A stretch of DNA of 64,000 nt from Streptomyces violaceusniger. Lineage in GTDB: Bacteria; Actinomycetota; Actinomycetes; Streptomycetales; Streptomycetaceae. The position numbers and the translations under genes are program-made. The stretch covers positions 434,001 to 498,000 of the forward strand of contig BJHW01000001.1 of the NCBI GenBank assembly GCA_005405945.1, read 5' to 3'. Under the pieces are notes generated by a model. That model was not told where the DNA came from. It worked only from the letters and a program-made list of their open reading frames with translations, and did no database searches. Below, in pieces: positions 57,871 to 64,000 of this stretch (its first letter is position 1; each line of letters begins with the position of its first letter).

Positions 57871-59252
57871 ATGACAACCTTTGTCGCCGACGGAGAAGCA
57901 GCGAAGGCCGCGAACGCCGCGCTGATAGCCCGCCTCGAACGACTTCCCGTCACACGCCGCCTGACCCTGATCCGCGTCATCGTCGGCAGCGCCACCTTCT
58001 TCGATGCCTACACCGTCCTTGCCATCGCGTTCGCCATGCCGCAACTGGTGGACGAGTGGAACCTCAGCTCCTCCCAGGTCGGCCTCATCCTCTCGGCCGG
58101 ATACCTGGGCCAGCTCGTCGGCGCACTCGTCTTCGGAGCACTGGCGGAGAGGATCGGCCGCCTGCACACCCTGCTCATCACCATCGTGCTGTTCGTCTCG
58201 ATGGACATCGCGTGCCTCTTCGCCTGGAGCGGCACGTCCATGATGATCTTCCGATTCGTACAGGGCGTCGGCACCGGAGGCGAGGTACCGGTGGCCAGCG
58301 CCTATATCAACGAGTTCATCGGGGCCCGCAAGCGCGGCCGCTTCTTCCTCATGTACGAGGTCATCTTCCCCGCCGGCCTGATGTTCGCCGGGATCGCCGC
58401 CTACTTCCTGGCCCCGGTGTTCGGCTGGCGGGCGCTGTTCGTCGTCGGTCTCATCCCCTCCGTCCTGGCCATCCCGCTGCGCTGGCTGATGCCCGAGTCC
58501 CCCGCTGGCTCGCCGCCAAGGGCCGCCACGAGGAGGCCGAGACCGTCGTACGGAAACTGGAGGCCGACGCCACCAAACAGCGCCTGCCGCTGCCCGAGCC
58601 GGTCGTCCGCCCGGTGGACACGTTGTCCGCGGCCCGGTCGGACTGGCGCGAGCTCTTCAAAGGCATCTACCTCAAGCGGACCCTCATGATCTGGGTCCTG
58701 TGGGTGTGTGTCTACATGATCAACAACGGCCTGGTGACCTGGCTGCCCACCCTCTACAAGCAGGTCTTTCATCTCCCCCTGGAGACCAGCCTCGCCTATG
58801 GCTGGATCACCTCGGGCGTGGGCGTCATCGCCTCCGTCTTCTGCGCGCTGCTGATCGACAAGGTCGGCCGCAAGCGGTGGTACGCCGTCGCCTTCTTCGT
58901 CACCACCGTGCCGCTCCTCGTCCTCACGGCGCTGGGCGCCACCACCGCGACCCAGGTCGTCGTACTCGCCCCCATCGCCTACGCGATCTTGCAGACCATC
59001 GCCTTCTCCCTGTACCTCTACTCCGCCGAGCTGTACCCCACCCGGCTGCGCGCGATCGGCACCGGCTTCGGCAGCGCGTGGCTGCGGGCGGGGTCGTCCA
59101 TCGGTCCGCTGATGGTGGGCTGGATCGTCGCGGACCTCGGCATCCGCTATGTGTTCACCGCCTTCGCCGCCGTGGCACTCATCGGCGGCCTGGTCACAAC
59201 GGTCTTCGCCATCGAAACCAAGGGCAGAGTCCTGGAGGAACTGTCACCCTGA
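57871..59252 (+). pseudogene. MFS importer, sugar-acid or aromatic-acid type, one frame break
   Basis: ATG 57871 (MTTFVADGEAAKAANAALIA; GCGAGGAA upstream) starts a 12-helix carrier of ~460 residues. VFGALAERIGRLHTLL is the MFS loop motif. The first six helices end WLMPESP, then the frame breaks near 58500, where TCCCCCGCTGG needs one more C, and continues RWLAAKGRHEEAETVVRKLE to YPTRLRAIGTGFGSAWLRAG and 59252. PESPRWL at the joint is a conserved MFS motif, which argues that the gene is really intact. It probably imports the acid handled by the DapA-family enzyme. Confidence 0.85.
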
Positions 59253-59323
59253 GCAATCGCCACTGCGCCCTGTGCCGCCCACGGGCGGCACAGGAGCATC
59301 CGCCGAAAGTCGCGCACACCCTT

Positions 59324-59354
59324 TTGTGCAATCGTTTCCTCTCCGGGTTGCACA
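59324..59354. promoter_or_regulatory. LacI operator upstream of the LacI gene at 59404
   Basis: TGTGCAA (59325-59331) and TTGCACA (59348-59354) are inverted with a 16-base spacer, against 13-bp arms with a 6-base spacer at 56710. The left unit TTGTGCAATCG is identical to that site. Confidence 0.7.
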
Positions 59355-59403
59355 GCAGATAGGCTGGTCGTGTCGAGGAGCCGACGGAGGGGACACCAGG
59401 ACG

Positions 59404-60447
59404 ATGGACAGGCCCGAGACCGGGGACTTCGCGCCCGCGGCCAACGGGGGCAAACCGCCGACCATCGCCGACGTGGCACGGACCGCAGGCGTCAGCCCCT
59501 CCACGGTGTCGCGCGCCCTCAACCGCGAGCACCGCTTCTACCGCAGCCCGTCCGCCGCGCGGATCCGTGAGGTCGCCGACACCATCGGCTACGCGCCCAA
59601 CCCGGTGGCGTCCAACCTCCGCCGCCAGCAGACCAGTACCATCGGCGTGCTGGTACCCCGGCTCACCGACACCGTGATGGCCATGCTCTACGAGGAGATC
59701 GCCACCGCCGGCCTCAAACGCGGCTATCACACCCTCGTCGCCACCACACACGATGACCCTACCCGCGAACAGGAGAGCGGCGACGTCCTGCTCCAGCGCC
59801 GCGTCGACGGCCTGATCCTCACCACCGCCCGTACCGACGGCGGCTTCTGCCAGGAACTGGCGGACAAGGGCGTGGCGCACGTCCTGGCGCTGCGGGCCTA
59901 CGGCGGCAGCCCGGCCACGGTGGGCGACGACCGCCTGGGCGGCTATCTCGCCACCCGCCACCTCATCGACCTCGGCCACCGGCGCATCGCCCTGGTCGCG
60001 GGCCCTGCCTATGCATCGAGCGCACTGGGCCGCCGCGCCGGCTACGAGGACGCGCTGCGGGAAGCCGGCTTCCCTGCCGACGAACAGGTGATCCTGCCCT
60101 CCAGTTTCAGCATGGAAAGTGGCGAGAACGCGGGCCGCCACCTGCTCGACCTCGCACCGAGGCCGACAGCGGTCTTCGCGGTCAACGACAACACGGCCAT
60201 CGGTGTCCTCTCGGCTGTCCAGCGCGCGGGCCTGCGCGTCCCCGACGACCTCTCGGTGGTGGGTTACAACGACATTCCCCTGGCAGCCCGTCTGCCCGTA
60301 CCGCTGACGACGGTCCGCGTCCCTTTCGATGCCATCGCCACGGCAGCCGTCGACCAACTCATCGGCCTCATCACCGGAGCACCCGCCGAAACCCGAACCT
60401 TCGCCCCCACCCTCATCCCCCGCCGTACCACCGGGCGCGCGGCCTGA
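59404..60447 (+). CDS. LacI-family repressor of the DapA-like/MFS unit
   Basis: A 347-residue regulator from ATG 59404 (GGAGG upstream). The helix-turn-helix reads TIADVARTAGVSPSTVSRAL with hinge YAPNPVASNLRRQQTST, and the effector domain shows AVFAVNDNTAIGVLSAVQRA and SVVGYNDIPLAARLPVPLTT. TTGTGCAATCG half-sites before its own gene and before the DapA-family gene make it the likely repressor of the whole 56.7-60.4 kb unit. Confidence 0.92.
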   Translation: MDRPETGDFAPAANGGKPPTIADVARTAGVSPSTVSRALNREHRFYRSPSAARIREVADTIGYAPNPVASNLRRQQTSTIGVLVPRLTDTVMAMLYEEIATAGLKRGYHTLVATTHDDPTREQESGDVLLQRRVDGLILTTARTDGGFCQELADKGVAHVLALRAYGGSPATVGDDRLGGYLATRHLIDLGHRRIALVAGPAYASSALGRRAGYEDALREAGFPADEQVILPSSFSMESGENAGRHLLDLAPRPTAVFAVNDNTAIGVLSAVQRAGLRVPDDLSVVGYNDIPLAARLPVPLTTVRVPFDAIATAAVDQLIGLITGAPAETRTFAPTLIPRRTTGRAA

Positions 60448-60654
60448 CCGCCGGCAACGGCCGAATGGGCATCTCCCCCGCCGTCAGCGACGCCAGGCGC
60501 GGGCCCTTGGATGGGCGAACCGTTGCGGTCGGGTTCGACGCAAAGCTCGTCGGCGCGAGCGTGGACACGCGCCGGCAAAGACACCGTGCAGCAGACCGAT
60601 CGCCAGTCCCGGAAATCATCAGGTCAGGCAAACTGCCGAGCTCGCGCAACAGGC

Positions 60655-61584
60655 TCAGAGGCCGAAGAACTGCACGGCCGCCGCGGCCATGCCACCCATC
60701 GGCAGTTGGTGCCCGGCCCCGGAGACGCTGATGGCTTCCAGCCGCACCGCGCCGTCAGTCCCGGCGAAGCGCTGCCGCGTCCAGCTCGGCTGCGGCTGGT
60801 CCGTCGAGGTCGGCGTCTGGCTCAGCCCGAAGACGTCCGTCCACTGCTTGGTCTCTTCCTGCATGAGCTGGAACGGCACGAGCGTGTCGTTGGTGCCGTG
60901 CCAAAGCTGCACGCGAGGACGGGTGCCGGAGTAGCCCGGGTAGGCCTGCCGGACCAGATTGCCCCATTCCTGTGGCGTCTTGTGCATGTTCCCACCCACG
61001 CACTTGCTCGTCCACGGCGGGAAGTCGGCCTCGTTCGCGAAGCAACCGAAGGGGACGCCCATGAACGCCGAGCCGGCCTTGAAGACGTCCGGGTAGTCGG
61101 CCAGCAGCGCGCTGGTCTCCATGCCGCCGGACGAGCTACCGGTGACGAAGACCCGCTGCGGGTCGCCATTGTAGTGCTGTTCCACATAAGACACCATCGA
61201 GATGACCGAGACCGGGTCGCTGCCGCCGTTGTGGTGTTTGGAGGCATCGGACCACACGTCGAAGCAGTTGCTCATCGCCGTCTGCTTCGTGGCGGTCGGG
61301 TAGATGACGACGAAGCCGCGCTGGTCGGCCAGCGACGCGAACTCGCTGCTCTGGTAGAAGCCCGGCCCCGAGCCGCCGCAGCCGTGCATGGCGACCACGA
61401 TCGCCGGCTTGGCCGGGCGGGAGTCCGGCACGTACACGTGCATGCGCAGGTTGCCCGGGTTGCTGCCGAAGCTGGTCACCTCCACGAGCGAAGCCGCCGT
61501 TGCCTGCGGCGCGAAGACAAGACCGGAGACGAGGAGTGCCAAGGCGCCGACGACAGCCGCCAGCACGGTTCTGATTGGGGTCAT
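60655..61584 (-). CDS. Secreted CE1-type esterase of the PHB-depolymerase superfamily (acetylxylan or feruloyl esterase)
   Basis: A 309-residue secreted alpha/beta hydrolase; AGGAGGTGG precedes ATG 61584 and the signal peptide ends ATA-A. IVVAMHGCGGSGPGFYQSSE is the oxyanion region, VTGSSSGGMETSALLADYPD the nucleophile elbow (GSSSGG), GTNDTLVPF the acid and SGAGHQLPMGG the His. This set is shared by acetylxylan esterases, feruloyl esterases and PHB depolymerases. With GH62 and GH78 nearby, deesterification of plant polysaccharides is the best guess. It is convergent with the LacI gene. Confidence 0.88.
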   Translation of the reverse strand: MTPIRTVLAAVVGALALLVSGLVFAPQATAASLVEVTSFGSNPGNLRMHVYVPDSRPAKPAIVVAMHGCGGSGPGFYQSSEFASLADQRGFVVIYPTATKQTAMSNCFDVWSDASKHHNGGSDPVSVISMVSYVEQHYNGDPQRVFVTGSSSGGMETSALLADYPDVFKAGSAFMGVPFGCFANEADFPPWTSKCVGGNMHKTPQEWGNLVRQAYPGYSGTRPRVQLWHGTNDTLVPFQLMQEETKQWTDVFGLSQTPTSTDQPQPSWTRQRFAGTDGAVRLEAISVSGAGHQLPMGGMAAAAVQFFGL

Positions 61585-62048
61585 GGTGCAACCACCTCCT
61601 GGTGATCACGAGATTCACTCACGAGATTAGGCATGGCCATGACACCCACACAACGCGGCGTTCAATGTTGGCTCAAGGCACTCCAAGGCACTCCCGGGCA
61701 CCGAACGCATTATGAAAACTTTCGGAGCTTTTCTAGAGTTTTTTCACTGGTCGTGACTCTCTCGGCAAACCCACACCGCACTTCCACCACGATCAAACAG
61801 CCCTCAGGTCAGCTATGTGACGGGGAATCAGCCATCCACACAGGAACGAACGGCAGCCGAAAACTTACGGAAGCTTCCGAGGGTGTCGATCATTGGCGCG
61901 CTCGATATGCCGCGGCCACAGAAACGCACCAGCCCTCGCGCCCTTCACGCGTCCGGCTGGCACTGCTATAACCAACACACACTGGTTGAATCGTTTTATC
62001 CGCCTGCCCGGCGACACTTGGCCGAGACCCCCGCGAAAGGTCCTCGAC
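61585..62048. other. Divergent control region of the CE1-type esterase and GH78 rhamnosidase
   Basis: This 464-base, AT-richer region lies between two divergent secreted-enzyme genes. It contains AAAACTTTCGGAGC-like and AAACTTACGG-like stretches and the perfect palindrome CGGAAGCTTCCG (61868-61879). It holds no gene. Confidence 0.6.
61868..61879. promoter_or_regulatory. Palindrome CGGAAGCTTCCG
   Basis: Perfect 12-bp palindrome in the middle of the divergent region, resembling a regulator site. No regulator gene of matching position is adjacent. Confidence 0.5.
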
Positions 62049-64000
62049 GTGCGCGGACGCAGCAGACTCGCATCTGTCCGAGGTGTGCTCGCACCGCTCG
62101 GTGCCGCCGCGCTCCTCCTGGCCACGGCGCTGGTCACCGGCAGCCCGACTGCCGTCGCCGACAGCGGGCTCCATGTCAGTGGCGCCACCGTCGACGGCCG
62201 GGCCGAACCGCTCGGAGTCGACGCCGCTCGCCCTCTGCTGGGCTGGAAGCTCGACGCCCCGTCGCGCAATGCCATGCAGTCGGCTTACCAGGTCCTGGTC
62301 GCCACGTCCGCCGAGCGGTTGGCGCACGACCAGGGCAACGTCTGGGACAGCGGCAAACGACGCTCCGACGAGTCCGTTGGGGTGCCCTACGGCGGTCAGC
62401 GGCTCAGCCCACGCACGCGCTACCACTGGAAGGTTCGCGTCTGGGACGAGCACGGCAGGGCGTCGGCGTGGAGTGCCCCCTCCTCGTGGGAGACGGCGCT
62501 GCGCGCGCCCGAGGACTGGGAGGGTGCGCGGTGGATCGGCCCCTCTGATCCACAGGCCGGGGCTCCCCTGCTGCGCAAGGAGTTCTCCCTGGACAAGGAG
62601 GTGGCCGGCGCGCGGGCGTATGTGGCCGGTCTCGGCTTCCACGAGCTGCGCCTGAACGGTGCGAAGGTCGGCGACCGCGTCCTCGCGCCCGCGAACACAC
62701 CCTACGACCGGCGGGTGCTGTACGACACGTACGACGTGACGAAGGCGCTGCGCAAAGGTGGCAACACCGTGGGACTGTGGCTGGGCCATGGCTACGGGGA
62801 GAACTTCAGCCGGTACGGCTTCCGTTGGAACGGCCGGCGGCAGGCGATCGCGCTGCTGGACGTCACCTTCACCGACGGTACCCGGCGTCACCTCACCACC
62901 GACCCGTCCTGGAAGTGGTCCATCGGGCCGATCACCGCGGATGATCTGTACGACGGTGAGTCCTACGATGCCCGGAAGGAACAGGATGGCTGGGACGAGT
63001 CCGGCTTCGACGACCGTTCCTGGGAAGGCGTGTCGATGGTCGACGCGCCGCGGGGTGCTCTGCGGTCGAATACCATGCCGCCGGTCCGGGTGACGGACAC
63101 CCTGAGAGCGAGGAAGGTGACCGAGCTCCGACCGGGCACCTACGTCTACGACTTCGGCCAGAACATCGCCGGCTGGGCCCGCCTGAGTGCCAAGGGTGAG
63201 GCCGGCACGCGCATCACCCTGCGTACGGCCGAGGAGCTCAACGCCGACGGCACGCTGGACGCCGCCACCAATCGCGATGCCGCGGCGACCGACACCTTCA
63301 CCCTGGCGGGGACGGGCCGTCGCGAGACCTATGAACCGCGCTTCACCTACCACGGCTTCCGCTACCTGGAGGTCACAGGCTTCCCCGGGACGGCGGGCCT
63401 CGGGGACGTGCGCGCACGCGTCGTCCACGCGGACGTGCCGTCGACCGGCGCCTTCAGCTCCTCCAGCGAGGTTCTCAACCGCATCTGGCACAACAACCGC
63501 TGGAGCGTCCTCAACAACTCCATGAGCACGCCCACCGACACCCCGGTGCGCGACGAGCGCACCCCTCCGGCCATGGACGTCCAGGCCTACCGGGACGCCG
63601 CGACACGCGAATTCGGCATGGGGAGCTTCTACACGAAGTATCTGCGGGACCTGCCACCGGGCACGGCGCTGCCCTCCGACGACGTCAAGGCACAGTACCC
63701 CGACATGGCCGGCGGTCAGGTCACCTTGGCCTGGCCCCTGTACGAGCAGTACCGCGATCGGAGCGCCCTGGAGACGGCCTATCCGGACATGAAGCGCTTC
63801 GTGAACCGCAACGCCGAAGAGGTGCCCGGGCTCATCTGGCCCGCGGACAAGGGCTTCGGCGACTGGTGCCCGCCCGATCACGGGCCGGAGGCCAACGACG
63901 GCATGGGCAGCCCCACCGCCGGGGACTGCTTCAGTGAGGTCTCCTTGGTCAACACCGCCCTCTCCTACCAGCAGGCCGAGGCCACGGCGAAGGCCGCGGG
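62049..64000 (+). CDS. Secreted GH78 alpha-L-rhamnosidase, cut by right window edge
   Basis: GTG 62049 (AAAGG upstream) opens 650 codons that run off the window with no frame break. The signal peptide ends TAVA-D. An Ig-like N-terminal domain (RPLLGWKLDAPSRNAMQSAY) is followed by the rhamnosidase beta domain (YVAGLGFHELRLNGAKVGDR, YDVTKALRKGGNTVGLWLGH), TYVYDFGQNIAGWARLSAKG and then the (alpha/alpha)6 barrel starting near SSEVLNRIWHNNRWSVLNNS. The catalytic-loop motif reads PVRDERTPPAMDVQAYRDA where the family has RDER-x-GWxGDAQ, so the acid region is present but diverged. It releases terminal L-rhamnose from pectic or arabinogalactan chains. Confidence 0.92.
   Translation, partial: MRGRSRLASVRGVLAPLGAAALLLATALVTGSPTAVADSGLHVSGATVDGRAEPLGVDAARPLLGWKLDAPSRNAMQSAYQVLVATSAERLAHDQGNVWDSGKRRSDESVGVPYGGQRLSPRTRYHWKVRVWDEHGRASAWSAPSSWETALRAPEDWEGARWIGPSDPQAGAPLLRKEFSLDKEVAGARAYVAGLGFHELRLNGAKVGDRVLAPANTPYDRRVLYDTYDVTKALRKGGNTVGLWLGHGYGENFSRYGFRWNGRRQAIALLDVTFTDGTRRHLTTDPSWKWSIGPITADDLYDGESYDARKEQDGWDESGFDDRSWEGVSMVDAPRGALRSNTMPPVRVTDTLRARKVTELRPGTYVYDFGQNIAGWARLSAKGEAGTRITLRTAEELNADGTLDAATNRDAAATDTFTLAGTGRRETYEPRFTYHGFRYLEVTGFPGTAGLGDVRARVVHADVPSTGAFSSSSEVLNRIWHNNRWSVLNNSMSTPTDTPVRDERTPPAMDVQAYRDAATREFGMGSFYTKYLRDLPPGTALPSDDVKAQYPDMAGGQVTLAWPLYEQYRDRSALETAYPDMKRFVNRNAEEVPGLIWPADKGFGDWCPPDHGPEANDGMGSPTAGDCFSEVSLVNTALSYQQAEATAKAA

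Overview
The window is high-GC actinobacterial DNA, most likely from Streptomyces or a close relative. The evidence is strong third-position G/C with long antisense shadow frames, frequent GTG starts, many secreted glycoside hydrolases, LacI regulators with CebR-type boxes (TGGGAGCGCTCCCA), and a sugar ABC importer without its own ATPase, as is usual where a shared MsiK ATPase serves many importers. No rRNA, tRNA or CRISPR array was seen.

Left part (1-11 kb): a coupled pair of an oxidoreductase fragment and an S-adenosylhomocysteinase-like NAD-binding protein, an MMPL exporter divergent from a NarL-type two-component system, a stand-alone Clp-N protein, and an XRE regulator divergent from a SnoaL/NmrA pair. 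From 10.8 to 23 kb intact small operons (TetR/patatin, amidase/amidohydrolase, MFS/ArsR, aldo-keto reductase/TetR) are mixed with many remnants (methyltransferase, integrase, CocE hydrolase, SDR, MFS, LacI), so this looks like a decaying accessory region.

Middle part (23-32 kb): a carboxylate-catabolism region. An isopropylmalate/tartrate-dehydrogenase-like enzyme, a small monooxygenase and a FadR-type GntR regulator share a repeated GGTTGACAGGTTGAT-like motif. A CitMHS importer and a divergently placed operon of Ldh-type dehydrogenase, cupin, aldehyde dehydrogenase and one-cysteine Asp/Glu-racemase-family protein share TGTATACA boxes with a second GntR. The CitMHS leader carries both motifs, so it appears to join the two regulons. 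The substrate cannot be named from sequence.

Right part (33-64 kb): a plant-polysaccharide island. CebR-like LacI with GH6 cellulase; GH62 arabinofuranosidase; a four-gene secreted operon (ricin-GH54, a clan-A hydrolase, GH59-ricin, GH29-ricin); a giant LamG/clan-A/CBM protein divergent from LacI, a sugar ABC importer and a GH63-like intracellular glycosidase, with four CGAACCGGTTCG operators; a DapA-family aldolase/MFS/LacI unit with TTGTGCAATCGAT operators; a CE1-type esterase; and a GH78 rhamnosidase running off the right edge. The set fits stepwise debranching of arabinogalactan-type or pectic side chains outside the cell, import of oligosaccharides and intracellular breakdown.

A technical point colours the whole annotation: at least eleven frame breaks interrupt eight otherwise well-conserved genes, and ten of the eleven behave as a single missing base in or beside a C/G run. 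Base-calling error is therefore at least as likely as real gene loss, and such genes are marked pseudogene with that caveat.
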